Source: Euglena gracilis (Eukaryota > Euglenida > Euglenophyceae > Euglenales). Taken from it: 64,000 nucleotides of DNA. Numbering within the stretch: position 1 is the stretch's first letter; each line of letters opens with the position of its first letter. Under the pieces are notes generated by a model that ran no database searches, had not been told where the DNA came from, and was given only the letters and a program-made list of their open reading frames with translations. The stretch covers positions 82,642,474 through 82,706,473 of the forward strand of contig CP154956.1 in the NCBI GenBank assembly GCA_039621445.1, written 5' to 3'. Of this stretch, positions 54,038-64,000 are shown in pieces. Both the position numbers and the translations under genes were made by a program.

Positions 54038-57000
54038 GTGTGCTCGGGTGGGTTTGCATGGACGACACCATTGGCTTTTCCCTCTTCAGGTGTACATTCT
54101 GGGAAAAGGTGGGCATATCCAGACAGGTCTTGCAACCCCTCACCTCGTATCCGCTCACAATAGGAAGTAACTTGTCAATTGAGTTTTCGAAATCCAAAGT
54201 GAAGCAAAGCAAGAAATCCCCCTGCAGTACAAGAAAGAAAGGCGAGGTCTTGGTGATGTTTGGAAGTACGATGTGGAAACAACAGCCCCGGATGCGGACT
54301 CTTCCCCAAAAGGGCATTTTTTTTTCCTTTTTGTTTGTTTGTTTTTTCTTTCACTGCTTCAGTTTTGTATTTTTGAAAAATTTGCCTACAAAGTGCTCAG
54401 AAGCGCAATTTTGGTAGTCTGGGGGAGCTGAAAAATAGGTGCGCTCCTATCGTGTATGAGGTGCCTATAAGTGCCCAAAAGCCAAAAACAACGGAACTGG
54501 GTGGTCATTTGAGCCCTTGGGGTTGCAAAAAAGTTCAAATTTTTGGTCAGGAGAATGGCCCCCCTGGGGGAAAGTTACAATCCCCAAGGAAAAAAAAAAC
54601 GGCACCCAACTTCTGCTGATGGTCTTATGGATCTAGTGGATGGCTTCACAGGCACAGCCAAGGTGACCCTAGGTGAAAACTGGTCGAAAGTTCTCCCCCC
54701 CAATTTTCGCACCGTGAGGGGGGGGGCAATCAGACGGTTGTTGTAAACCTCAAAAAATAAGATCCTCCTGGGGATTTTATTCTCCTCGGGATTATTTTTT
54801 TGAAAATTTTTCGAAAAAAATCCCCTCTAATACTGTGAAAAAAATGGGTGATTCAATGACGTTTGCAATTTTTGCCCATTTTTGCATTTTTTATTGGCAA
54901 AAATCGCCCCTTTTGGACCTATTTTTTGGACCCTCCCGTGGTCCAAAAAATCCTCCGAAAGGATCTTAATTTTGGCCGAATTTTTCAAGAAAAGACCAAA
55001 CTGGCGAACCTCCAAAGAAAAACCCCCCTTTGGGATTTTCAGCAACAGACCCAAAAAGAAGATCTGGGGTCTTATTTTGGGAGCGGGTTACCCCCAAGGG
55101 TGTGGGTGGGTGGGTCTGTTGAACCCCAGGGCGGATTGGGTGGAATAGGTCCCCCTTTTCCCCTCTATTTTGGCCAAAAATTTTGAAAATACCCATTTTC
55201 AATTTTTCCAAAATTGACACCCCAAAAAGTGGCCCCCAGACTCCCCACCACCCTGCCCCCCCCCCCCCAGGGTCCAAAACATCCCTGATTGGGAGGGTTT
55301 GCAGGCCACAGTGGTTGACGGAGGCAGGGTTTGGCATAGGGCTTGCCAAGTGGGGGCAGCCCGCACCCACCCAGGGGGGGGGTCTGCTAGCAGCCCCAGC
55401 CAGTGGAAACCTTCTTTCCTGTGATTGTCGCAGAGCACTGTCGTTTTTGACCCACAAAACCAAAGTGCCATTTTTTGTTTTTTTGTTTTTCTGGGAACAA
55501 AATTAGCATCGAACCCCGTTGAAACCCCATTTCCACAATGGCGCAAAGCGCCGAGGGAAAATTTTCCTGGGGCACCCCGAGGGGGTGTAGCTCTTCCCCC
55601 CCCCCCCTAGCCAGTGGAAATCACAGTCCAGTGTCATTATTCCAAGGCATGTTCCACAATCATAGCCCACCCTTGATTGCCACGGCCTTCTCTGCTGTCT
55701 GGTCCCCTCCAAGGACTCACCGCTCGAAGCAAGGTTTTGACTGGGTCAGGGATACAAGGAAAGCTCAAGGTTTTTTTGGAGGCAGGATTTGCTTCAAAGC
55801 TGAAAAATTTTTGTTGTGTTGTGCATTTCACCCCCTTTGAAGCCTTGGGGACTTTGCTGGACCGGATTTTGAGAAGGGTGAGTATTCCCTGTATTGTTGT
55901 TGTTTGTGCTGCCCTCGGGTCTTGCAATTTCTGGGGATGATTTTTTCCCCAATTAGAAATCACCAAAGGAATTCGGTATAAGCAATTTTCAAAGGAGATT
56001 ACAAATGCCACGTGCCCAAGGTTCACTTTTTGCGGCTCCGAAAGTCCTCAAACTCTCAGGTTGGAGGGGGAAAGGCAGCCTCTAAGGCCAATGGACTGCT
56101 TTATCATGAAACCTGCACAGCCTGCTGCACCTATTGTGCGAACAATATTTTCTTATAATTAGTGTGATACCATAGCACATACCTGCCACCTTTCCTCAAC
56201 CTTTCTACCACCTTTCTTTCTACTCTTTCTTCTGCCCCATTAAGCAAAAATAGTGCGGAGGGGCTGCTCTACGGAGATGGTGCGAGTGGAGCATAGTCCA
56301 CGAGGAGCCAGGTCTGGGGCCGATAACAGACGTCGGTGGACGAGGATAATTTGTTTTATGGCTGACGCCTCCGTGAGAGCAGAAGGGAAGACATCCCATC
56401 ACTCGAAACGGTTGGACATCGAAAAGGGTCTTGAAATCCCAACCAATTATCCCAGAGACCCACAGCTGAGCCTGGTCCAACCGGGGGACACTCAAAATCG
56501 CATACAGCAGCCAGTCAGCAGCCCTCAGGGGCGTTATCAGGGGTTAGCCCCCCTCAGGGGCGGCTGGTGGGGTTCAGTGACCCCCACCCTTGCTTTGCGC
56601 AAACCCTGCGGAAGGGGCTGGTCCATTTTGGGTGTAGCCAGGCTAAGGAAGTTCGCACCCCCCGGGGGGGGGGGTGCTATGGGCAGGCAGGAGGGCAGGG
56701 CACTTTCGACCCCGGGGTTTTTGGGATGGGCAGTCACATTGCACACCCCCGGTTCCGAAGGCACCGGGGGCCCAATGGTGACCATTTTCAAGGGAGCATT
56801 GGCTTGGTCGGCAGGCAGCGTGCGTGCTGTTGGCATAGGCACTCTACACCTCGGTTGGTAAAAAGAAGCCTGGGTCTGGCACCTAACCTCCATCTGTTCT
56901 CTGTTCAGGTGAGGAGCAGTTCTTACCAGCTCTCTTACCTGGGATTTGGCACAAGCACGTTGCCGCCCAGTACTGCCAATATTTCTGACAGCCACGGACA

Positions 57001-60000
57001 CACTTATGGACATTTTGGAGAATTTTTATGCAAAAATTTTGATGCAAAAATTTTTCTGCAAATTTTTTTATGCACAAATATGTTCCCAGTCCGCCCTCCC
57101 ACCCGGAACCCTAGGGTTGTGGCAAACCCTGTCGCCGCCCCTGGGATGCACCTCTGAGGACCAAAGCGGCGCATTGTTCATCATGGACCTCCAAGGTGTG
57201 TGGAGGGGGTGTTGGAGATGGAGACGGTGTCCATGGATGACCTTTGGGGGTCCGGCTGTCTGTCCTTTGAAACGTTGCGTCTATCTGCTCACTGCAAATG
57301 CATGCGCTTCCAAACACACAGCGTCATTTTTGACTGCTGTTTTGCTTTTTCTCGTTTTCCTCTTTCAGATGCCCTGTGTTCTGAATCGGAGGATGATGAG
57401 CAGCAACCAAAGGTTTTCTTTCCCAAGCACCTGCACTCAGCTGATCTGGCTCAAAACAGATTTTTGGGGTCACCCATGGGAGGTTGTCTCACAGTGCCCT
57501 GTCTCTGGGTGCCTGCCTGCAAGCAAGCACAATCAACCTCTCCAGGGCGACAAGGCGGATGGGGGAGTCACTCAAGAAGTCAGTCAGCGGGTAGAAATCA
57601 ACAAAGTCCAGTGAATTTCCAGTGAATTTGAAATTCTCTTCTTGTTTTCAGTGAATGGCTTAGTTTAGATCACTTTGGCCTGAAATGAACAAAGGATGGA
57701 ATTGCGGATGCTTGCTCATGGTGTTGGACGTGGAATCCCCTGAGCCACTGTGGGATGACGAGCAAGTGTGTGTGCTGTGCTCATGGATGATTAAAAAGAC
57801 ATGGCTTTTTTGCAAAGTTGTTTTTGCAAGCCCTTTTTATAGAAACACAGTAACATCAAAAATTGTGCAACAGCTGTTAAATAAAGCTGTAAAACAAAGT
57901 CACCACGACAAGGAAAATAATTAATTTAATAATTATTATGGTAAAATGGTGCTGTGGTGGTTGTGGTGCTGATAATTTAAAAAAACAAGATTGGTGTCAA
58001 GACAAGTATTTATTAGCAACATGCAGCCTGAATCGCTAATTCTCTTGTTTTTTTTCCCATTTATTCTTGGGGCTTCTTGTGGTGTGTGTTTTCTGCTAAT
58101 AATTTTTTATGGTGCCTGTTTACAGGTGACAACGTTCATCACAGATATCCCTGAGATTGCCTGGCTCTGCCACACCCATCCCAGAGGCCCCTCCGATCCG
58201 CTGCCACTACATTTTCTATATGCTTTCATTTCTGGAATTCAGGTGTCACCTCCCTGTTGCTGGTGGCCCCTAATTAATGTCCACAGGTGATACCCAACCT
58301 GTTTCCGCCAAGAAAATTTTTGAAGTTTTCTCATTGTGGTCTTTTGGTCGACTTGGCCAAGTCCATTTGGGTCAACGTGGACTTGAAAAGTCCATTTGGG
58401 TCAAAGTGGACCGTCAATACCCGCCTGATCAATACACCCCCAAACGATATCACCCCATCTTCTCTATCCCTCTAGCTTCTTGCCCAAAAGCATGCCCAAA
58501 AGGATAAATGGAACCATTTTTAAGTAGGGATTGAAGATGGTGGGGTTGGGCATTATGGGATTGTCTTCATGAAATACCTTTTCCACCCCAAAGTTTCATA
58601 ACGGGTTCCACCAGTGGCTCATTGTCACACCTTGCAGTTGGTGTGACAGCAAAAATGTTCTTTTTTATTGCTGTAACCACGGAAAAATTGACCTTCCTGC
58701 CTTAATATGGCACAAACTCCCATTGCATGGTGGCAAACTTGCAAAAAAAATAGGTATTCAAAAATCATGCAAAAGTCAAAGTATTTAATAATTTTACGTA
58801 TATCAAACTGTTACAAATAATTATCCTCTCTCCATGGCTCTTTATCTGTAGAATGTCTTTCTGTGCAGTAGTGACTTAGAGCAACGAAGCAACAAGATCT
58901 TGGATTTGTGTGATCATTACATATGGGTCGTCGCCAGTTGCCCTTCTAGCCACATCCAGAAACTGACAGGGGGGGTCCTGATCACCCCTCCCCCCCAGGT
59001 TCAAGGTGGGGGGGGTCCACCCCCCCCCCCCCTGGACGTTGGGAGGGGGTGCCCGGACCCCTCTTTGGCAAGTTCCAAAATTGCAGAAAAATATTCCGGC
59101 TCTGTGCACCGAAAAGTGCAAAGCTCCAGAAAGTGCCTCCCCCCTCACTTTTGCTGTTGTGCACTATTTTGATGTTTGGAATGAAATAATAATGAAAAAA
59201 AAAACTTTCAAGGAAGTCATAAACTTAGCATTTTTGGCTTTATTTTTGAACATGAACCAGGGATTTTCCAATTATTTTGGTATCAGCCAAGAAAAAAAAT
59301 ATTTTCCTGGCCCGCTTTCAGTTTTGAGGTTGGTGGCCCCCCTCCCCCCCTAGTCGGTTGACTGGTCCAGTCAGCAGCACCCGGTACCACGGGAACGAAA
59401 TGGGTGGCCCTTGGCCTGTTTCTTTCCCCCTCTTTCATGACCAAATGCATTCTTTTCAGCGCCTCCTCGGCACACCCACCAGCGCGACACACAAGGATTT
59501 GTGCGGAGCCGTGCAGGCGGAGCTGAGTTGCCCGGCGGGCGTATGCCGTCCCCACCCGATTGGGTGATCCCAACACATTGATGATGACAATCTTTTTGTG
59601 CATTTTTTTGCATTTCTAGTGCTTCTTTCCCAGCGATTTTTCAGATTCCATCTGGCTGATTAAATTTTTTTGAATTCGAATAATTTTGCATTTTTGGAAC
59701 TTTTTTGGAATTTTTTTTTGTGAAACTCAAAATTTTTTTTTATTTTTTTTGGCATTCTGGATTTTTCTGCCCAACAATTTCCAGTTTTTTTTTTAATGAG
59801 CATATGTTCCCAGAACTTTAATTAAAAATGCATCAAAATGCAATCAAAAGCTTGAAACTTTTAACTTTTTCTGCATTTTTTTTTTGCAAAATTTCTGTTT
59901 TTTTTTTTGCTTTTTTCAGTGTTTTTTTTACGTTTTTTTTGGTGAAAAAAGTGCGAATGATTGTTTGGAGCAAGCGCCATGTTACAGAAACTATAAATAG

Positions 60001-63000
60001 CGTTGCAATATGAAAAAAATCCCAGGAGAACGTGCATCTGTGGACGCCATCAGGCTGGTTATTCTATCAGGGAGGGGGTACAACATGGACCCTCGAAAAT
60101 GCAAGTGCGCAAAATGCAAAAAATGCGAAAAAGCACAAACATACACAAAAAAACGCAAGTTGCATGAATATTTCTTCAGGAGCTCCTTTGGGCTGTGCAC
60201 TTTTCTGCCATGGAGGACATTCTGACTGGCTTGGTGGCTGACCAACTCCCCAAAGTCATTGTTGTGCCCCCCTGCCCCCCAGTAAGGTCCCCACCCAAAG
60301 ACCTCCCCAATTTTCAGCCAAAATCCAACGTGGACCTCCCCTCAAATTGGGAAAATGCCCCAAAATCGGTGGGTCAATTTTCTTTGGACAGTTATAGTAT
60401 GAGCTAGTTTTTGCTTGTTGCTGAAAATCCCGTTTTTCTGACCTTTATTTTTTTTTTTCGACCTTTGGCTGGAACTTCATTGTCATGCCACCAGATCTCC
60501 CACTGTTTGGAGTGGCGGTGCTTTCTGTGCAGAGCTTGCAAGCCGCCGCCGGAAGCCTCTTTGACGCCCTCCCATTGATGGACGGAACCGAAGTGCCCGA
60601 CCTGGCCCTTCCCCAGCAGACTTCACTCACCCTCTTCTGGCTCTGGTGGAGTGAAAGGCCCGCACACCAATGCTGCACAAGGAACATCCAAGTCAGGGGG
60701 CTCCAAGCCAGAGGGAACCCTCCCACAGGGTTCATTCAGCTGCACCTTTTTTTTTGCCAGCCAGCAGCCTACCCAATTTTTGGGATCCAATGTGTGTATA
60801 GTCAAAAATAGTTTATGTCTGTTCAAAAAGACCTCCAGATTGTATGTTCCATGTGGATAATAACTGGACTGAAGTTGGGCCTGGCTCCGTAAAATTTGCA
60901 TTGATAAGGATTTTCAACTTTGCTGCTTGAAAAAAAAAACAGCTTCCAGTCCGACACCACTGCCCCAGTAACCCCCCCCCCCCTCAACAGAGCAATTTTT
61001 TTTAAATGTACTTTTTAAAATTTATTTAAAATTTAAATTTTAAAATCTATTTTTTCAAATCCTTAAAAAGCCATTTCTGAAGCATTCCTGGCACGTCCCA
61101 CATAAATACTCAGTGCCCACCGGTTTTCACCCCCCTCCCTGCGCAGTCCGAAACAATTCCGTGGAAAGCGCTCACCGCTGGGGTGTTGTCTTCTATGGTC
61201 CTTGAAAGACTAAAGGGATCCAGCGGGCTGCATTAAGGGGTGTTGTGCCCCATGATTTGAGCAAAAAGCCGATTTTGGTTTTATGTCCATTGAACCTACC
61301 TGTTCCTCTTTGAATTGCCATCTTCATGATTTCCTTGAGCTTTCTCTTTCCTGCAAACAAAAACAGGCGAGGCCAGCGCTGCCTATGCTTTCATCCTGGT
61401 GTGCTCAGTTCCGGTGGCCCTCACAAAGCAGAAGGACTACCAGGAGCAAATGGCGGCTGACCTGCGTGAGGTGCCTCTCCCATGCTTTGGAACAATGTGT
61501 CACCTTTTTTTTTCCGGAGCAAATGGCGGCTGACCTGCGTGAGGTGCCTCTCCCATGCTTTGGAACAATGTGTCACCTTTTTTTTTCCCTCCTCAGGCCC
61601 ACCAATAGCAACAACCGCAACACAAATGAACAGACCAAATGCCCACACCAACTGTGTCACGTGGGAAACATTGCCTGCCGAGGGCAATTCTGTTTTCTTT
61701 TCCGGGTTGCATTGGCCTTTGTGGCATTGCGCGACCCCCTCAGGCGCTGGGGTGTGCCAGCACGGAGGGATTCACCGTGATGCTCGACGTCATCGTCTCG
61801 CTCAAACCCTTGGAGGAGATCCGCGCCACCGCCCTCATGCCTTGTGTCCAGAACCTGGCCCACCATTGCAGGGAACTGGACCCAGGCTTTGCCACTGTGC
61901 TGTGGCAAATCTGCTATGAGGGCAAATCTGTGTCGCCAATGCAAGATGACAGACGGCGACTTCACCCGACAGATGAAAATAAACACCCGAAATGTTCAAA
62001 ATGACGTGTTCCCCCAATTTCCGCCCTTTTTCGGACTCTGATGTCTGGGAATTCTCATTGCATTTTTTTTTCTATTGGAACTTGTTGTGCACCAGCAGAG
62101 CACTGCAGAGCAACGTACCTCCCCTTTGTCCAATACGCATCACCTCTTGCACCCCCAGTGTCAATTGCAATGCCTATTTCAATTTTGGTATAAACAATTT
62201 TGAAAAGCAAATCAAAAGGTACTGTTTCGGAATTGTTGTCTGCCAATCGTGGATATTTTGAGTCAGCATTCCCCGTCCTTCAAGAACAGGCTTGATTCTT
62301 GGTTTTCCCTTTCAAGTTGAAGTCTGGCGGGGTCTGGAGGTACCGGAACTTAAGAAAGTCAGGTTGCCGACAGAAGATATTTTATCTGTACCCAACTCAA
62401 CTGCCCTCATCAAACCGGAAGAGGTGCCCCCCCCCCCATTCCCTTGCCTGCGCGCTGTGTATTGTGTTGTCCGTGGTTGTGTAAGATGTGTGTTTTGGAA
62501 CATGTCACAAGTGTTTGGTCCGTTTGTATGGTATGTGTGCGTGTGCGTGCATGCGTATGTGCACCAGCATGCTTATTTTTATTTATTTGCTTATTTTGGT
62601 TGCCACATGTTTGGATGTGTCATGCCTATGGTTCAGGTTCAGGTTTATTGCTTTCCTCTGGGAGTGAACCTGCTGTTTTTCCAATGCTAAGTTAATTGGG
62701 AGGTTTCCTAACTTTTTTTTGCGCATGCGGAGGCAACATTCCAGCACCTATGGAATGAGGTCGATAGATAGCGCTCGTAAATGACCCCCCCCCCCCCCGG
62801 TGAACTTGATCCCATAACCACCACCCCAAATAAGACCAAATAAGAATAAGAGGAGACTTTGGGTCCGTCGCTGAAAAACCCAAGGGGGGGTCTTATTTTT
62901 GGGGGGGTCTTATTGTCTGTGATCCAATTGGGTTTATGCTCGGAGGAGCTCCAAAAAGGAGGAATGCGGGGTTCAGCATTCCTCTCTCGTTCCTCCGTGC

Positions 63001-63423
63001 CCAAACTGCGTGCGCAGACAGCGGACCTCATTTTCTCCCTGACGGTCAGCAGCGGAGACACCCTCCGGGACAAGCTGTTGCTGAAGGGCAGTCGAGGTGC
63101 CCCCCCACATGCCCATGTGCGATGCCCACAAAAACCTGAGTCGATTTGGGTGCTCACTGGGTCGCAATCACAATGGAGGCAGTTCTGATGGGTTCACTTC
63201 CGACCTGCGGCCGGCACCGGTGCTGGTGTGTGTTGTCCTTGTTTTGTTCTGTGCAGTTTGGCCGAAAGTCTTCTCCGGGTTCACCGTGGTGGAAGTGCGC
63301 ACGACGTTCCAGGTTCGCGCAGGAGGACTTCTGTCCACCTACATCAAGTATGCCCACTCTGTTGTTCAGAACCGCACCGGAGGGTGGCTTATTTTGGGGA
63401 GCTTCAATCTGCCCGCTTCAACG
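53484..63423 (+). CDS. Multi-exon gene of unknown function (gene-level)
   Basis: At least fifteen candidate exons on the plus strand have GT-AG borders, and several join in phase. I do not recognise a domain in any of them. Several stretches look helical and hydrophobic (VMLDVIVSLKPLEEIRATAL; AAAGSLFDALPLMDG), which could fit a large alpha-solenoid protein; this is a guess. The start is taken at the ATG at 53484 but could lie upstream (53378-53450 has an open stretch DFPPYSLKPNGIRLHRYPPL). The gene may continue beyond 63423 or the window edge. The gaps 54.3-55.7 and 55.9-57.4 kb lack confidently placed exons. Confidence 0.6.
53768..53835. repeat. GC/GT dinucleotide microsatellite
   Basis: GTGCGCGTGCGCGCGCGCGC followed by GTGTGTGTGCGTGCGTGCGT. 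Intronic. Confidence 0.95.
54090..54310 (+). CDS. Two small exons of the unknown gene
   Basis: 54090-54126 reads VYILGKGGHIQT and ends in phase 1 at ACAG|GTCTTG. A 57-base intron follows. From 54184 the frame resumes as FEIQSEAKQEIPLQYKKERR and GLGDVWKYDVETTAPDAD; its 3' end near 54310 has no clear GT donor. The phase match and absence of stops support both. Confidence 0.5.
55734..55877 (+). CDS. Exon of the unknown gene (VLTGSGIQGKLKVFLEAG)
   Basis: Acceptor GAAGCAAG, 48 codons, with a very good donor AGAAGG|GTGAGT. It reads VLTGSGIQGKLKVFLEAGFA, then a hydrophobic stretch (NFCCVVHFTPFEALGTLLDR) ending ILRR. No family recognised. Confidence 0.6.
57369..57476 (+). CDS. Exon of the unknown gene (ALCSESEDDEQQPK)
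   Basis: A strong acceptor TTTTCCTCTTTCAG opens ALCSESEDDEQQPKVFFPKH. The donor may be AAG|GTTTTC (57412) or further on. The acidic SESEDDE stretch resembles a casein-kinase-2-type site or a flexible loop. Confidence 0.5.
58126..58242 (+). CDS. Exon of the unknown gene (VTTFITDIPEIAWLC)
   Basis: Acceptor CCTGTTTACAG, donor ATTCAG|GTGTCA, 39 codons, phase 0 to 0. It reads VTTFITDIPEIAWLCHTHPR, then GPSDPLPLHFLYAFISGIQ. Confidence 0.65.
58290..58870. other. Intron, short tandem word only
   Basis: AAGTCCATTTGGGTCAAMGTGGAC occurs twice at 58359-58412. Otherwise nothing recognised. Confidence 0.5.
59460..59540 (+). CDS. Exon of the unknown gene (RLLGTPTSATHKDLCG)
   Basis: Acceptor ATTCTTTTCAG, donor GGGC|GTATGC, 27 codons in phase 0: RLLGTPTSATHKDLCGAVQA, ELSCPAG. 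Confidence 0.6.
59600..60000. other. Poly-T-rich intron
   Basis: Long T runs and short AT words. No gene. Confidence 0.6.
60180..60281 (+). CDS. Exon of the unknown gene (ELLWAVHFSAMEDILTG)
   Basis: Acceptor TATTTCTTCAG, donor CCCCCA|GTAAGG, 34 codons in phase 0: ELLWAVHFSAMEDILTGLVA, DQLPKVIVVPPCPP. Confidence 0.65.
60495..60645 (+). CDS. Exon of the unknown gene (LPLFGVAVLSVQSLQAAAG)
   Basis: Acceptor TGCCACCAG opens with two bases of a split codon, then LPLFGVAVLSVQSLQAAAGS, LFDALPLMDGTEVPDLALPQ. The donor CTCTG|GTGGAG is tentative. It does not phase with the exon ending at 60281, so an exon is missing between them. Confidence 0.55.
61367..61470 (+). CDS. Exon of the unknown gene (EASAAYAFILVCSVPVALT)
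   Basis: Acceptor CAAAAACAG, two-base start, then EASAAYAFILVCSVPVALTK and QKDYQEQMAADLRE, ending at CGTGAG|GTGCCT in phase 0. The last 28 coding bases and the donor are contained in a 73-base tandem duplication (61443-61588), so two identical donors exist. Confidence 0.65.
61443..61588 (+). repeat. 73-bp tandem duplication across a splice donor
   Basis: GGAGCAAATGGCGGCTGACC through CACCTTTTTTTTTCC occurs at 61443 and again at 61516 with no visible mismatch outside the T run. It duplicates the exon end and its GTGCCTCTCC donor. Confidence 0.95.
61744..61929 (+). CDS. Exon of the unknown gene (ALGCASTEGFTVMLDVIVS)
   Basis: Acceptor CCCCTCAG, phase 0, matching the exon ending at 61470. 62 codons: ALGCASTEGFTVMLDVIVSL, KPLEEIRATALMPCVQNLAH, HCRELDPGFATVLWQICYEG, KS. 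The likely donor is TCT|GTGTCG. The helical pattern resembles HEAT/ARM-type repeats, without a firm match. Confidence 0.7.
62317..62423 (+). CDS. Exon of the unknown gene (EVWRGLEVPELKKVRLP)
   Basis: Acceptor CCTTTCAAG, two-base start, donor GAAGAG|GTGCCC, 35 codons: EVWRGLEVPELKKVRLPTED, ILSVPNSTALIKPEE. Confidence 0.6.
62770..62925. mobile_element. Poly-C palindromic element with AATAAGACC/GGTCTTATT words
   Basis: CACCCCAAATAAGACCAAATAA on the left and AGGGGGGGTCTTATTTTTGG, GGGGGTCTTATTGTCTG on the right. A simpler copy is at 23705-23765. Same plan as the TACCAT family, but its ends are not visible. Confidence 0.55.
62977..63091 (+). CDS. Exon of the unknown gene (FLSRSSVPKLRAQTADLIF)
   Basis: The acceptor GGGGTTCAG gives a two-base start, then FLSRSSVPKLRAQTADLIFS, LTVSSGDTLRDKLLLKG. 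The donor near 63091 is uncertain. Confidence 0.5.
63257..63423 (+). CDS. Exon of the unknown gene, frame ambiguous
   Basis: Acceptor TTCTGTGCAG and donor TCAACG|GTAACT frame 167 bases. Two frames are open: WPKVFSGFTVVEVRTTFQVR with AGGLLSTYIKYAHSVVQN, or a less protein-like Arg/His-rich frame. I favour the first. After 63423 the frame stays open to a stop at about 63490. Confidence 0.45.
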
Positions 63424-63494
63424 GTAACTGCTCGTTTCTCGAGTTATTTCAGCAAAGTTGCCGAGGGCCGCTGCCCGGGCTGGACGGCATAAGG

Positions 63495-64000
63495 TCTCCA
63501 TAATCGATTGTGATCCGGCAGTGGGTTTGCAGTGAAGTATTTCTCTCGCCGCGGCCTAAAGGACCAGAGCAGTGATGAAAACCGCCAGGCAGAGGTCTCC
63601 ATTTTTTCCGCCAACAAACACATTTTGCTGCCACATGCCACATCTGCACCAATGCGAAAAGCAGCAAGGAATGAGGCGCGAAGCGCCGGAAAATACAGAT
63701 CAGAGTGTGGGGAAACTGCAGGAACACACCACAGAAACTTGGTCTTTAGATCTCACCCAGCACTTTGTCAGCATCCTATCAAACACCAACCAACACGATC
63801 GCTGTGCCACCATATGCCAAATCACATACATGCATGCCGGACGGCACACTCAGACAGGCTGGTGGGAGCAATCCGTGCTTTGGTGTGCCCTGTGAAGTGG
63901 ATAACCTTACTGATGGGCTCGGCTGACACCCCCCCCCCTGGGAAACTGTCAGCTGACAGGTTGGCCGGTACCAGGGACCCCGAGAGTTTCCCGGGCGGAA
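63495..64000. other. Right edge, no supported exon
   Basis: Open stretches are short. I see no conserved motif, and the window ends in unique DNA. Confidence 0.4.

Overview
The window is eukaryotic nuclear DNA. It has spliced genes with many short exons, long introns full of repeats, very long poly-C/poly-G runs, microsatellites and many small DNA transposons; there are no operons or bacterial signals. The host is probably a dinoflagellate or related alveolate. I infer this from an FCA/CELF-type RNA-binding protein with Lys-Gly-rich exons, a probable GC-AG intron, and intron-like elements with terminal inverted repeats (TIRs) and target-site duplications (TSDs). I could not confirm the species.

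Minus strand, about 1.2-42.9 kb: one very large gene for a protein with two RRM domains. RRM1 lies in two exons at 42.5-42.9 kb and RRM2 in four exons at 21.8-26.2 kb. A low-complexity tail rich in Pro, Gly, Tyr and Ala follows (17.6-5.7 kb), then Lys-Gly-rich exons (5.1-4.3 kb) and a short last exon that stops at 1194. The intron between RRM1 and RRM2 is about 16 kb. It holds a hAT transposase copy, minisatellites, long perfect palindromes and many small elements.

Transposons: two hAT transposase copies (8.2-9.8 kb, decayed; 38.4-39.3 kb, partly intact) sit among many short non-autonomous elements that begin CAGG and end CCTG. Several have exact or near-exact 8-bp target duplications, as expected for hAT: 28-268, 5829-6030, 8476-8755, 22183-22454, 25279-26081, 28783-29068 and 29977-31552. 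Two of these (5829-6030 and 25279-26081) interrupt the reading frame of the RRM gene and now behave as introns. This is the most interesting observation: hAT-derived introner-like elements. A tyrosine-recombinase relic lies at 47.2-49.8 kb. A separate family has poly-C arms and TACCAT/ATGGTA ends.

Plus strand, about 53.5-63.4 kb: a second multi-exon gene with canonical splice sites and phase-consistent exons. I do not recognise its product, and it may run past the right edge. The rest is repeat: a 47-bp minisatellite with an embedded poly-C tract (30.4-31.4 kb), 31-32-bp arrays (36-38 kb), perfect hairpins of about 100-120 bp (34.6, 35.8 and 37.1 kb), and three copies of a dispersed repeat (33.9, 37.4 and 52.0 kb). 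Long conceptual ORFs in the G/C-run DNA are not genes.
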